DNA of 64,000 bases from Epiperipatus broadwayi (GCA_028023455.1 JAQFVV010000442.1:386001-450000), one strand, 5' to 3'; shown: positions 42,901 to 50,407, counted from the first letter of the stretch. The notes: a model not told the origin generated them from the sequence alone. A program made the numbers and translations.

Positions 42901-45900
42901 TTAAATTGGGATTGCTATGATTAATATGTTATTATTTGCCTTCATGATTGATTATGACATATATTGAAATAGTTTGTGTATTTTATTAAAAACTTTTTGC
43001 ATATGTTTATAAATAGTTAAAATTAAATTGCATAAACATTATACTGATATTTCCAGTAAAATTATATCTGGTGATCATGTTGTAGAATTTGTGTTCCTTG
43101 CACATAATAAATTGAATAAAGCCTAAATAAAGGCAAGCAAGTTACCATTTGTCTACAGAGTAAATAATTTCCTAAAATTTTAGCAATTGCTATACCCATC
43201 AATAAGTCTCAAATACAGATTTTTGACCATTTTGGATTATACACTAATAGACTCCTATTCTGCAATGGACAATTATATGTTGTATTGTTAAGATATCATA
43301 TAAAATTTGGTATAAAAATTCAAAGATCTAAAAGTATTAAAATTGTTATATGGAAAGGAGTATTATAAATAAATATTTTTCCATAAGCTCTTGTATTTTC
43401 TTTGTTCCAAATTTTGTTAAAAGAGATCATGGAAGTGGTATTTGCCACTGAAAGGGTGGAGTTAAGCAGAGTGAACATTGGGAAGTTAGGCACCAGAGGT
43501 AATAGAAGCTCTCCTAATATATATTTTAATAGTTCACTATCAATATATTAAACTTTATAAGATTAAATTCAGTTTTTGTTTTTACTACATATATCAATAA
43601 AATTCATAATTATTACTGTCTTTATGTAACTAATAAGCAGTGAGCTTAGAATGTAATGCTTTAATGGTCTGACTCATATAAATTTCAACTTTTTAATAAC
43701 ATAACTGATTTCATATGTTGATTCATTTTTTGTTTTAAAATATAATACCTAATGATTTGTATATGCAATGGAATAATTTTTTAGAAAACATTAAAAATAT
43801 ATTTAAAAAATAAATAGAAATGTCATTATAATTTAATATAGAATGAGTTTTAAAAGAAGAGAATTTTAAAATGAATGAAAATATAATATATAATGCTGAA
43901 GAAAAGCAAATAATAACAAGAAATCATTCAGTCCTTTAACTTGTATATAATATTTAATAAAACAAGAGCAAAACTCTCTACTCTAGTGCCATCTATAGCA
44001 AACTTAAGAAATCAATAATACCAAATGTTACTGCATTTAAACCTCCAGACTAACTTCTAGCTTTTGACTTTATTTTTTAAGATTGGGATTCAAAGCTGGT
44101 GGGAATTAATGCAGTTATGTATCTAAGTATTACTTTTATCTCCATTTTATTATTCAAGCTTAAAGCCTTTAAAACACTCTTAGTTTTTGAATTCCAGCCA
44201 ATTTGCTTAAACAACTATATAATTTTGACTCCAGATCAGTAACTACATATAGCACTAAAATGGACAGTGAATCTTGTTTTATCGTATATTATGAAAGTTA
44301 AGAAATTGGGTAAATTGGTGTTATTAGTAACATTTCTTGGCAGAAAAAAAGGTGCCTACTGTTAATAGAACTGATGTTACTAAAATATATAATTTCTGAT
44401 GTGCAATCATATCTATACAATTATTTACATAAGTTGGCTTAATTTCAAAATGTTAAAATGTTCTAATTTTCAAAGGTTGGGATTGATTAATAAAATAGAG
44501 TTAAAGTATAACTACATTGCTATCAGCTTTGAATCTCAAACTTTATAGATAAAAGCAAAAGCCTGAGACCAGCTCTAGAGATGTTGATTTAAACATTTTA
44601 ATTTCTGGTATTCATTGATTACCCAAGTTTACTGTTGGTGACTATTTTGTTTCATCATATAAATGAATAAGCTGGAAATCCCAAACTTCCTGTTAAGGCA
44701 AAAATAAGAAATTAGTCAAAGAATGATAATTTAAATGCACTATCAACTATTAATCATTAAATATGGAAGCTTTCTGTAGAAGGCCCTAAAATAGAAAGCT
44801 ACTTTTGTTTTAGAACAGAGGTACAATTGTTGATCACTTATGGAAAAGAAATAATGATTGGAAATTAAAAATATTAATGTTTGGTATTATAGGCATAAAG
44901 AAAAAGAAAAAAATGATGTGAATCTAACTTGCATTCACTCAACCTTCTTAGAGAAAGCTTGAGACAATTGATGAAGAGACATTACATTCTTAGAGGTGCT
45001 GAATTCATGGTTTTTGAATTTTGGAGAATAAAGAATTAGTACAACTTATTGTCAAATATTTTGTTAAGTACTGTATAGTTTTAAGTCATTATATTTATTT
45101 AATCTAGTAACATTAATTTTGCCAAAAAAAATTATTCAAAATGTTTAGTTTTTAGTGCAATTATTTTTAATGCAGATTTGTGTAATGCATTTATTCATTA
45201 CAGCTTTTAATTAGTTTACTCTGTAAATACTTTTGTGATTAAACAAATATCGATATATTTGCAAAATATAGTTACATAGTCATTGGACAAAATTTAATTT
45301 ATAATATTTTTATTTATATGATGTAGGATCATCATTTGTATCAAGAATTAGTCTTATTTTATAAGGAATAAAATTTTATATTTTAACACTCTAATATTAG
45401 ACCAGTTATTATTAAAACACAACTTCAAGTTTTCAGATGCTGGTAGAAAACATGGACTTTTCAATAGCTGATAGAGAATATAGATCTTTCAATCACTGAT
45501 ACAGAATATGAATCTTTTAATCATCATTTAAAAATACCTATAAAGATTCAGCAACATTTGAATCAGATGACCAATTGGTTATGAATGAGCACTGACTGAA
45601 CCTTAGAATATGCTCATTTATGCATTTATGTAAATCGATGGTTGCACCAAAGGACTATCATGTTTGATAGTATATAAATAATCATTCACATTGAAAACCA
45701 TTGGTATTAAAACAGCATCTGAGTCTGAACTTTCTATTGGTAAAACTCACTACAAGATTTTTTTAATAGACACCCGAGTGATTGATGTGTGCTTACCTTT
45801 TCAGTAATCTGTTCTATTATAGTTGCATATTCATTATTTTTGATTATATTCTTTCATTGTGTTTGTAATCTCTCTTAGGCATGCTTTGACTTTTGATCAT

Positions 45901-48900
45901 AATGAGTTCTAGAAAGTTTCAATTTTACATATTTGGTGAATTAATTGTCATCTTGAAATTATTGATCTTAAAACATGAAACAATTTAAAAAATTTAAATA
46001 TTGATATTATAGCTAATCATCCCAATGATTTGATTCTATTTAAAACTAGCATCAATTTTCTGAAGAATACTTTTCCTACCTCTATTTGTAAAATACATGA
46101 AAAAAAATACATTGGTATGTATTTTCATTTTTGCGCTGCATCATATCAAAAACATAAAGTAATACAACAGTTGTTGCTGCTATTTTAACTCTGTAAACAT
46201 CAGAGTGAAATTTTGGCTAAATAAGATGTCAGTTTTCTGGAAGATAGGTACGGATTCCTGATTTAAGAAAATCAAAATATTTAGCCAGAATTAAAATAAA
46301 AATCTGAACCTCATTAATTGTGAGTGCTATTTTCACAGTCATTTGTGGAATTGCTCATATTATTAAATCTCAAAGCTATAGACAGCCATAGACAGCAGTA
46401 TTATTTGGTCCATCAAATACTCTCACCATAAAATAATAAGCCTAGATAGGATGACCTTGAGTTATTTTACTGTGAAGCAAAATTGCTTTAGGACTCACTC
46501 TTTTATAATTTCCTGGCTCACTTACTAAATTCACATGATCTTCTACGAATGCAGATCACAGAAAAACTCCATGATTTTATATCTTGTATCAAAAAGCAAT
46601 ACATAAACATTTATATAATTTATATTAAGAGCTATGATGTATATGATTCAAAGCATTAATGCACTCTCTAATGAGGTCATTATGAAATAAGATATTAGGC
46701 GACATTTATATCAGTTAGCCAATTTCGAAATACAATGTACTATCATCATTTACAATTCATAGATTATATTTAACTAGTCACTACAATATTCACTACAGGG
46801 CTCTGTAATATCTAATTCACAAACAAAGAACATAGAATGATAGAGAGTGTAAAGTTAGAAAAGAAGTTTTATGTAAGACATCTAGAATAATTATAAGAAA
46901 AAAATATTTAAAAGAATAATGAATATTAATACAAACCATATTTTTGAAAATAGGAGATATGGATAAATGAAGAAATTACATTTGTTAACAAGTTTAAAAA
47001 CACATTTGAGGACTGAAGAACCAAAATAGAAATGCAAATGGCAAAAAACATGTGATATGGATAGAGTGTAAGACTTATTGTTAAGGAAGATATTTTAGAA
47101 AGAAATTATTGGATAGAGAAAAATATAAATATAAAATGTGATTCATTTTATATTGTTACTGGAAATGGGGAAGAAATATGTAAATTAAAAAAAGGAAAAG
47201 CAAAAAAAAAAAGAAATAGTGTGAGAAAATATGCAAAAGTTTAGTTTTAAAAGAAAGTTTCAATAAATTATAATTGATAATAAGATTTCAGATATATCAT
47301 TGAAGAGTCAATTAGTAGCAATGGTGTTCATGTTTTATAAAATGTTTATATAATCACATTAGAGGTAAACTTTATTTTGTAAATTTAGCAAAATATGCCT
47401 AATGCACTTTTGATTACTTAATTATACTAATTAAAATCATCCCATTGATGGTGAAAAGAAAGTTGTGGCATTTATTTAAAAATGAAACTCAATAGAGAAT
47501 TTGCATATTTGAATAGCAAATAAATTATTTATATTAGCCATTTTTTGAAAGGTGGTGCAGGAATCTTTTTTGTTAATTGCATGCTTATCTTTAGCAAAAT
47601 AGCCATTTTTTGAAAGGTGGTGCAGGAATCTTTTTTGTTAATTGCATGCTTATCTTTAGCAATGTGCCAGGTCTCTTTCACCTTCTGCTTGGCATCGCTA
47701 TGTTCAGAGGACAACACACTGGCCCAAGATGTAGGTTTGGTGTGGCCAAGGTTGAATTCATGCTCATAGAAGGTTGATTTGGCATCAATTTGAATTTTGG
47801 CACAGTTATATAGATATTGGTGTTGTGCAATTTGAGTAGATAGGTTAGTGCATGATTCCTCATAATATACAGTATGGCAGCTAGCATAGTTATATGCAAT
47901 TTTGTATACTATTTGTGACTTCTGGTCAAAGAACAGAGTATCTTTGTTTTTGTTAATTAGCTGATTAAGTGAGTGAGGGGTATGAAGGCCGATTTGATGA
48001 GTTAGAGTACAGACTTCAACAATGCAATGGGTAGCACCAGAGATATAAGGTAGTGATATTCAGGTTTTGTCATTGGTTACTATGGGTAGGTGTTTAATTT
48101 TGGAATAAAATTTTTTAATGGTTTGAGCAAGAGTTCTGCTTTTATATCCAATGTTGCATAGATCTGTGATATAAGAATTGATGCAATTAACAAAAAAGAT
48201 TCCTGCATTCCCCTTTAAAAAAAATTGCCAATATAACTATTTGTCATTCAAATATGCAAATTCTTTATTGACTTTCGTTTTTTTAATAAATGCCACAGTC
48301 TTCTTTTCACCGTCAATGCCTTGATTATGACTAGTATGATTAAGTAGTCAAAAGTGCACTAGGCATATTTTCTGCTATTTTTATATAATAAAGCTTGGCT
48401 CTAATATGGTTATGTGTATATTTTTTTACATTTTTTAGATATAGCCCTTTAAATTCTTGAAGTTACATTTTAAAATGTTTATATGTGGGTGGATGAAAGT
48501 AAAACTTGAAGGAGATTCAGGGTGGATTTTGATTATTAAGAAAAAGGAATAATCATTTCATCATATCTCAGTTGAAAAGTCTTAAAATAAAATGTTAATG
48601 TTAAGAATAATTAAACTTTTGTAATATATATGATATCACTATTTAATGGAAATGGTAAAACTGAAGAATTGAAAATGAGAAATTTTTGTCTGGAAGAAAT
48701 GAAGGAATATAAGTATTTAAATACTTTTTTTAAAAAATAGAAAAAAAAAATTATGCAGATAATTGGGATTAGAGATGAATAGAAATAAATGGAAAAATAA
48801 AATAAGCTGATTAAAAATCGGCTATGTTTCTCAAGTAATAAATATGAGGTAAAGAATAATAATGCTTGCAATAATATTTGGAAATGAGGTGTTTTATCAT

Positions 48901-50407
48901 GCCAAAAACTGTGAAATTTTTAAACGAAACATGAAAAAAAAAAAATATGCACTGGAAGGTGAAGTGTGGATAGGAAATAGCATTATTTGAGGTGAACTGG
49001 GAATGAACATCTTTTTAATGAAGGAGAATTAAAGGTAAATTAAAATACTTTGAATGTTTCAATATATGAATGAAAAAAAATTTACCAAAAATAGGGTTTA
49101 ATTGGATTGTGTAAAGAGACCACAGTGAGTAAGAAGATTTTGTAGTATGCAGAAGAAATAAATAGGTAATATATTTTCACATAAATATTTAAAGAAATGG
49201 AATAAATATATAAATGTATAGAGAATATATTACAATTTAATTATAAGGATTATTGAGAAAAAGGATAGAATAAGTTGGTTAGGGAACAAGTACTAAAGTT
49301 ATAAAAAATTAATATGAATGGTGGAAAAAATAGTTGGAAATTATATAAGAATAAAAAATATGAAATAACATATAAATAACACTAGATGGAGCTTATTCCT
49401 TTATTTGGTATAAAAGCAGGATCTTTAGATATAAGAGAAAGGAGGCAAAAATATAAGAATTTACATAATAGATGTAGTAGAATTAGGAGAGAGAATATTG
49501 AACACTTAGTTTTTGAAGTGAAGTATATTGAAAAAGGATTGATATAAATTTTATGAAAAATGAGAGAAATTTAAAGGTAAAAGAAGTGAAAAAGATAGAC
49601 ATCATTTTTTGTTAAGGTTTATATAATGATAATGCGGTATATAAATATAGTTAGTGAAGCTAATAAAACAGCCTTTGATAAAATAGAATAGGAACAAAGA
49701 AATGATTCAAGTCTAAAAAAATGTTTTGATAATAACTAAAAAAGTAAATGAATTTATTTTAATATATATTAAATAGAATTTATTATAATGTAAATGATAG
49801 ATAGAATAATTATTAATTTATACATTTAGTATTATGATTTTTACTTTTATGTTCATTATTTCAGATACTCTACAACTTTCCTGTGGCTTTATTATCTGCC
49901 TTTGCCTATGTTATTCCTGCGTACTGGTTGGCTAATCTTAGGCATGATAAGAATGGCATATTTGGACTCTATGTTGCTGTTATGGTTGTCTTTCTTCTTG
50001 CAATGAGAATGATGGTCTTTGCGTTAGCATATGCCTTCAGTTCACGTTATGTAGCTGCATTAATCAGTGGAATCATTGTTACATTTTGCTCAACCACAGC
50101 TGGGTATACTGTTCACTTTCTTAATTTATGGGATGTATTTGAATGGTTTCGCTGGGTTTCTCCTACTAGATGGGTTGTTCAACAAATAGCTCTTCAAGAA
50201 TTTGAAGAGGCAGCTGCTCTGACATGTCTTCAGTGTGGTCTCCTTAATGGTTCTGACGTTCTTAATTTTATGTGGATGAATGGATCAAACTGGTATCATT
50301 TATATATGGCTTTTATTATTCCAGGAGCCTTTGGTTTACTTTTCTTAATTTTAACTAATATTTTTTTCATCTTTTGTAATCAAAAACAAAAAATGTCCAA
50401 TGATTAA
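8276..50407 (+). CDS. ABCG8-like ABC half-transporter with degenerate ATPase domain (spliced, 9 coding exons)
   Basis: Join of 8276-9707, 12907-13151, 13311-13428, 21245-21397, 33411-33527, 36172-36355, 36429-36631, 38603-38679 and 49865-50407; 3072 nt, 1023 residues. All introns are GT-AG and keep frame. Layout: residues 1 to about 430 are a low-complexity cytosolic extension, about 430-690 the nucleotide-binding domain, and about 745-1010 the ABCG-type membrane domain. The motif IDYPCPAYKNPSDYYLDLV after the NBD and the conserved DLHAWSIYRQNLN near the N-terminus place it with ABCG8/CG11069-like half-transporters. In vertebrates ABCG8 pairs with ABCG5 to export sterols; that role here is inference. 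The P-loop is replaced (around residues 475-483), the C-loop reads LTDSE (580-584) and Walker B ends DQ (604-605). Q524 and H637 remain. It is about 350 residues longer than vertebrate ABCG8 because of the N-terminal extension. Confidence 0.88.
9179..9355 (+). repeat. 27-bp coding tandem repeat (SKYRDxDSx)
   Basis: Roughly six to seven units of nine codons inside exon 1: five clear SKYRD units followed by degraded SRYAE and SRYVD units. Synonymous sites differ between units, so the repeat is older than a recent slippage event and the peptide periodicity has been kept. No function is known to me. Confidence 0.85.
9845..9900 (+). repeat. SINE 3' fragment
   Basis: The segment with CTTATAAACTCCCAAGCAATA matches the 3' half of the tRNA-derived SINE at 20876-21015 (CTTATAAACTCCCATGCGATA). 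Only the tail is present. Confidence 0.5.
9913..9952. repeat. (TA)n microsatellite
   Basis: About 20 uninterrupted TA dinucleotides directly after the SINE tail fragment. Similar shorter TA runs occur near 13690, 16989, 17641 and 32761. Confidence 0.95.
9961..12906. other. Remainder of intron 1
   Basis: Intronic DNA with no recognised gene. A CAGGCATTGACAACCTTTTA segment at 10583 resembles a hAT terminal repeat and may mark a small nonautonomous insertion of about 80-150 bp. The intron ends at TTTTATTTTAG|AG. Confidence 0.55.
12907..13151 (+). CDS. ABCG8-like coding exon 2 (rest of P-loop region, Q-loop)
   Basis: Residues 478-559. It completes the split codon as Glu478, giving MSTTEFEGTTLLEIL across the junction. 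A normal ABCG P-loop has GxxGxGK(S/T) here; all three glycines at the required spacing and the lysine are missing. The Q-loop glutamine is retained in AYVIQDVNF (Q524), followed by the NMSVKQTLLF segment typical of the helical subdomain. Ends in phase 0 at AGG|GTGAG. Confidence 0.9.
13311..13428 (+). CDS. ABCG8-like coding exon 3 (degenerate signature loop)
   Basis: Residues 560-598 plus one base. The ABC signature, normally LSGGE followed by RRR, reads LTDSEKRRVNVACQLLLDT. The flanking residues that identify the ABCG family are intact but both glycines are replaced. The exon is preceded by a short 159-bp intron with acceptor TTGTTTTAG and followed by GGTAAT. Confidence 0.9.
13429..15785. other. 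Intron 3, 5' part
   Basis: AT-rich intronic DNA. A (TA)n tract lies near 13690. A stretch with AACCCAGGTTTGAACTT near 14011 weakly resembles a Pol III B box and could be an old SINE, but no A box is convincing. I see no coding sequence. Confidence 0.45.
15786..15957. repeat. 172-bp snapback repeat (family C)
   Basis: Arms at about 15786-15855 and 15885-15957 are near-perfect inverted copies: AAATAAATGTTATGG at the left end pairs with CCATAACATTTATTT-like sequence at the right end. The loop contains GCATGCTT...AAGCATGC, itself palindromic. Probably a MITE; no second copy was found in this window. Confidence 0.7.
15958..17149. other. Intron 3, DNA between hairpin and Penelope relic
   Basis: AT-rich sequence. 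Part of it may be the 3' flank or pseudo-LTR of the Penelope-like relic that follows (on the minus strand), but I could not define a repeat boundary. Confidence 0.35.
17150..18450 (-). mobile_element. Penelope-like retroelement relic (RT and GIY-YIG regions)
   Basis: Minus-strand reading gives discontinuous peptides in Penelope order. First is an RT motif-B-like segment (EMAWPLGLLTSSA, near 18040-18090, where the family has MGSPLSP). Then comes a motif-C-like segment (KWYVNDVLHA, near 17950-17985, for YVDD), then HENKSHGLKFL (near 17880, for E.E....LPFLD). After these come a linker (NILENIVKQLYKSIR near 17600) and an EN-like segment (ASQIVYKILCSN...AVYYGKS, near 17340-17400), recalling the YKI.C..C...YiGeT core of GIY-YIG nucleases. 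Several frameshifts and stops; clearly dead. It lies antisense in intron 3. The assignment rests on motif order, not on a search. Confidence 0.6.
18690..19620 (-). mobile_element. RTE-like LINE relic, 3' part
   Basis: Minus strand. From 19620 downwards: RT motif C as FVDDVVVFANNA (near 19460-19500), then KTKVMFSG and KYLGQIINTDGN. Next is the KLGWGTFGRNN...KKKVFNKCVLPVLTYGSESWTL segment (19071-19262) diagnostic of RTE-type reverse transcriptases, then the degraded C-terminus. The 3' end, at about 18700, is a short (TGATGA)n-like tract, as is usual for RTE elements. It is 5'-truncated within the RT and carries several stops. Its 3' end abuts the Penelope relic. Confidence 0.75.
19621..20875. 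other. Intron 3, probable older LINE debris
   Basis: A plus-strand NVKYLGIYFSPSVSLS-like peptide at about 19723-19770 and a minus-strand segment near 20160-20240 both recall post-RT regions of LINEs. Each is too short to assign. No host gene seen. Confidence 0.35.
20876..21015 (+). repeat. tRNA-derived SINE
   Basis: An A-box-like TAGTAGACTGG near 20907 and a B-box-like GGATTGGAGCCC near 20934 lie at the spacing of a Pol III promoter. They are followed by an unrelated tail and an AATAAATAAAATTG-type 3' end. It is not a functional tRNA because no cloverleaf closes. A 3' fragment of the same family is at 9845-9900. Confidence 0.6.
21245..21397 (+). CDS. ABCG8-like coding exon 4 (Walker B and H-loop)
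   Basis: Residues 599-649 with split codons at both ends. Walker B reads DIVLLDQPT: the Mg-binding Asp604 is present but the catalytic Glu is Gln605. The D-loop region reads KNMD where the family has SGLD. The switch histidine is kept in VIMTIHPP (H637). A long T tract and TTAG form the acceptor; the donor is AAAG|GTAAAT. Confidence 0.9.
21398..22563. other. Intron 4, 5' part
   Basis: AT-rich intronic DNA; no gene or clear repeat seen until the ribozyme-like segment at 22564. Confidence 0.45.
22564..22604 (-). ncRNA. Hammerhead ribozyme-like motif, minimal Penelope/retrozyme style
   Basis: On the minus strand a 41-nt segment meets the hammerhead rules position by position. Helix I is 22599-22604 paired with 22564-22569 (six pairs, one G-U). 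The core CUGANGA is 22592-22598 (CTGAAGA). Helix II GACC/GGTC is 22588-22591 with 22580-22583, closed by a CATA loop. The conserved GAA is 22577-22579. Helix III is the self-complementary ACCGGT at 22571-22576, and the cleavage nucleotide C is at 22570. Every invariant core base is present. The loopless palindromic helix III resembles hammerheads in Penelope-like elements and retrozymes, thought to act as dimers. Activity is not shown. Confidence 0.75.
22735..23805. repeat. ~420-bp satellite, about 2.5 tandem units
   Basis: Units start near 22735, 23150 and 23575. A GGAATTG...TATTA block recurs at 22820, 23237 and 23657, giving periods of 417 and 420 bp. Each full unit contains a CTTAAGCAG...CTTAAGCAC dyad, a TGTGGGCTTT block, a (CTAT)n-type microsatellite and then its inverted counterpart (AGATAGG...AGATAGAAGACAGG). 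The last unit is truncated before the microsatellite. Confidence 0.85.
23972..24132. repeat. Snapback repeat (family D)
   Basis: AGATCTTCAA...GCCTTCTACTCTATCTCATACAA on the left is inverted on the right as TTGTATGAGATAGAGTGGGAGGC...TTGAAGATCT. Inner ACACATGTGT-like palindromes lie in the loop. The right arm is similar to 38885-38990, so this is a dispersed element. Confidence 0.75.
24133..27264. other. Intron 4, middle part
   Basis: AT-rich intronic DNA. I found no coding sequence, RNA gene or repeat with convincing boundaries. Confidence 0.4.
27265..27415 (+). repeat. Snapback family B, single arm
   Basis: This 150-bp segment aligns with one arm of the 42607-42890 hairpin (read from 42740 downwards). 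Shared blocks include AAAGTATTAGTTGA, AAAGACTA and TTACTGTATTTAT. The partner arm is missing or too decayed here. Confidence 0.65.
27416..28989. other. Intron 4, AT-rich DNA
   Basis: No feature beyond A/T runs and short TA microsatellites. Confidence 0.4.
29000..31690 (-). mobile_element. LINE relic with reverse transcriptase and C-terminal zinc-finger-like segment
   Basis: Minus strand, read from 31690 to 29000. Pieces in LINE order: a linker peptide near 31500-31620 (EYKDWWDKVEKVANRIL); the RT start (30852-31109); motif A FIDIEKTYD (near 30640-30665); motif B GVELRQGCPMSP (near 30470-30505); a motif-C position reading FAEY instead of FADD (near 30345); FNEEKSKVM (near 30250); a basic linker (29498-29785). 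It ends in a CKLYKEGMENIRHLLIEC segment (near 29330-29380) like the CCHC tail of many LINEs. The endonuclease is missing (5' truncated). It crosses frames at least four times. It lies antisense in intron 4. A related tail occurs on the plus strand at about 49400-49530. Confidence 0.75.
31691..33410. other. Intron 4, 3' part
   Basis: AT-rich. A GATGTGATGTACTGCGGCTT segment at about 31690-31715 recurs in diverged form near 54100. No gene seen. The intron ends in CTTAATATAG. Confidence 0.45.
33411..33527 (+). CDS. ABCG8-like coding exon 5 (end of NBD)
   Basis: Residues 650-688 with split codons at both ends. It encodes VALISTGRMMFFGKRKDML followed by AIDYPCPAYKNPSDYY. The YPCP...NP.D.Y segment after the H-loop is the connecting region of ABCG5/ABCG8-type proteins and is the clearest single family marker in the gene. 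The donor is GTAAGT. Confidence 0.92.
33528..36171. other. Intron 5
   Basis: AT-rich intron of 2644 bp; no other feature recognised. Confidence 0.55.
36172..36355 (+). CDS. ABCG8-like coding exon 6 (linker to membrane domain)
   Basis: Residues 689-749. It encodes LDLVTFDNLSPEAMLESSQRL, a charged connecting helix with RRR, a proline-rich turn (DPGPPGIPPP) and FYLWI leading into the first membrane segment. The LSPEAMLESS-type stretch is what I recall from arthropod ABCG8-like proteins. Donor at GGAT|GTAAGT. Confidence 0.9.
36429..36631 (+). CDS. ABCG8-like coding exon 7 (membrane helices 1-2)
   Basis: Residues 750-817. Hydrophobic stretches around LMSVLVGVIFM and FIFTMTSVALW fit membrane helices 1 and 2 of an ABCG half-transporter. 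The exon is separated from exon 6 by a 73-bp intron, the shortest in the gene. Donor CGAG|GTATTT. Confidence 0.9.
36632..37660. other. Intron 7, 5' part
   Basis: AT-rich. The 37130-37450 stretch is pyrimidine-rich and may be LINE debris on the minus strand, but no motif is secure. The 136-codon open frame beginning at 37396 is of AT/pyrimidine-driven composition and is not supported as a gene. Confidence 0.4.
37661..37985. mobile_element. Hairpin MITE, family A copy 2
   Basis: The outer arms are inverted copies: ATGTTAATAGACAGTGA at about 37670 matches TCACTGTCTATTAACAT near 37960-37980. The inner part (GGATATTGGATGAGTAG, GCATCCATTGATTACTA) and the flank AAATGGTGATCATGTGAT are shared with the copies at 5500 and 53362. 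It is more decayed than the 53-kb copy. Confidence 0.65.
38130..38510 (-). mobile_element. Small LINE RT relic
   Basis: Minus strand near 38360-38480 gives GIGRMNFIKYC and then INSCKTKVMEIGRKNTRLN. This is the segment that follows RT motif C (residues of the ...NKTKVM.IGR type) in many LINEs. Only about 380 bp is recognisable, ending about 95 bp before exon 8. Confidence 0.5.
38603..38679 (+). CDS. ABCG8-like coding exon 8
   Basis: Residues 818-843. A 77-bp exon encoding VWSSKSWIDRDLKDKLYWRW then SFIIAK, the loop and helix start between membrane helices 2 and 3. It is too short to stand out alone, but the T-tract acceptor (TTTAATAG), the donor (AAG|GTATTA), the phase match on both sides and the charged-then-aromatic pattern support it. 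Confidence 0.85.
38885..38990 (+). repeat. Family D repeat, single arm
   Basis: The segment with CATTTATCTTTT, ATGTGTG, GTGTATCA, TATGAGATAG, TCTGTGCTCA and ACCCT aligns block by block with 24050-24145. The open frame across it (38908-39150) is not a gene. Confidence 0.6.
39300..40020. repeat. ~292-bp tandem repeat, about two units
   Basis: The AAAAAAGTATTAATAA(C/T)TATTTAT block followed by AACTTG(T/C)TCTGG occurs at 39583 and 39875, period 292. The TTGAATTT(C/A)TCCTCAT block recurs in the same register. Confidence 0.75.
40892..42340 (+). mobile_element. Possible solo LTR or promoter-bearing insertion
   Basis: A less AT-rich block. Near 40922 a G9 run leads into a TATA-like GATATATAAAGGCTGG. 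Near 42120-42180 an AATAAA signal precedes a T/G-rich segment. TATA then a distal polyadenylation signal in a repeat-like block suggests an LTR, but no target-site duplication, partner LTR or coding region was found. It could also be another repeat. No open frame inside it is credible. Confidence 0.25.
42607..42890. repeat. Snapback repeat family B, complete hairpin
   Basis: Left arm AATATTAATAAATACAGTAA...AAAGTACAACTTTAAAAACTT is inverted on the right as AAGTTTTTAAAGTTGTACTTT...TTACTGTATTTATTAATATT. The inner part carries TCGAAAG and GACTA/TAGTC segments. The 27265-27415 segment is a second member. Probably a MITE or pseudo-LTR-derived element. Confidence 0.8.
42891..47349. other. Intron 8, middle part
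   Basis: AT-rich intronic DNA with no supported gene. Around 43965-44090 the segments GCAAAACTCTCTACTCTAGT, GAAATCAATAA and CCAGACTAACTTCTAG look like a badly decayed MITE family A copy. Around 45435-45535 three ~30-bp imperfect direct repeats (TGATA(G/C)AGAATAT...) are present. Confidence 0.45.
47350..48410 (-). mobile_element. Penelope-like element remnant with inverted pseudo-LTR-like arms
   Basis: Arms of about 230 bp, 47350-47582 and 48181-48410, are inverted copies of each other: GCATATTTTGC/GCAGAAAATATGC at the outside, ATGCAATTAACAAAAAAGAT at the inside. Between them the minus strand is open apart from one TGA. It runs through a linker (TIKKFYSKIKHLPIV, ISLPYISGATHCIVEVC) to SQIVYKIAYNYASCHTVYYEE, AQHQYL and YEHEFNLGHT. 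This order matches the post-RT linker and GIY-YIG nuclease of Penelope-like elements, in decayed form (the usual YKI.C..C...YiGeT core is blurred). The RT is absent. Confidence 0.65.
47536..47665. repeat. Exact 65-bp tandem duplication
   Basis: AGCCATTTTTTGAAAGGTGG starts at 47536 and again at 47601; the two units are essentially identical. Since 65 is not a multiple of three, the minus-strand open frame passes through the same DNA twice in two frames (KKDSCTTFQK, then KKIPAPPFKK). Confidence 0.95.
48480..49700 (+). mobile_element. LINE relic, 3' part, sense orientation
   Basis: Plus strand. EEMKEYKYLNT near 48695-48725 recalls the EYKYLG segment after the RT. IRERRQKYKN...RENIEHLVFEVK (about 49430-49530) corresponds to the C-terminal zinc-finger tail also seen at 29330-29380 on the minus strand. 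Many stops. It ends about 165 bp before exon 9 and is the only LINE relic in the introns that is sense to the gene. Confidence 0.55.
49865..50407 (+). CDS. ABCG8-like terminal coding exon 9 (membrane helices 3-6)
   Basis: Residues 844-1023, ending at TAA 50405-50407. Hydrophobic segments: FPVALLSAFAYVIPAYW, YVAVMVVFLLAMRMMVFALA, VAALISGIIVTFCSTTAGY and, near the C-terminus, LYMAFIIPGAFGLLFLILTN. Before the last helix is an extracellular-loop stretch with a CLQC pair and two NGS sequons, as expected for ABCG re-entry/extracellular loops. Ends in NQKQKMSND. The acceptor is TTATTTCAG, in phase 0. Confidence 0.92.
   Translation: MLYNFPVALLSAFAYVIPAYWLANLRHDKNGIFGLYVAVMVVFLLAMRMMVFALAYAFSSRYVAALISGIIVTFCSTTAGYTVHFLNLWDVFEWFRWVSPTRWVVQQIALQEFEEAAALTCLQCGLLNGSDVLNFMWMNGSNWYHLYMAFIIPGAFGLLFLILTNIFFIFCNQKQKMSND

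Noticed and set aside
48611-48871. 86-codon minus-strand open frame
   Set aside because: Antisense shadow of the plus-strand LINE relic that carries the EYKYLN segment.
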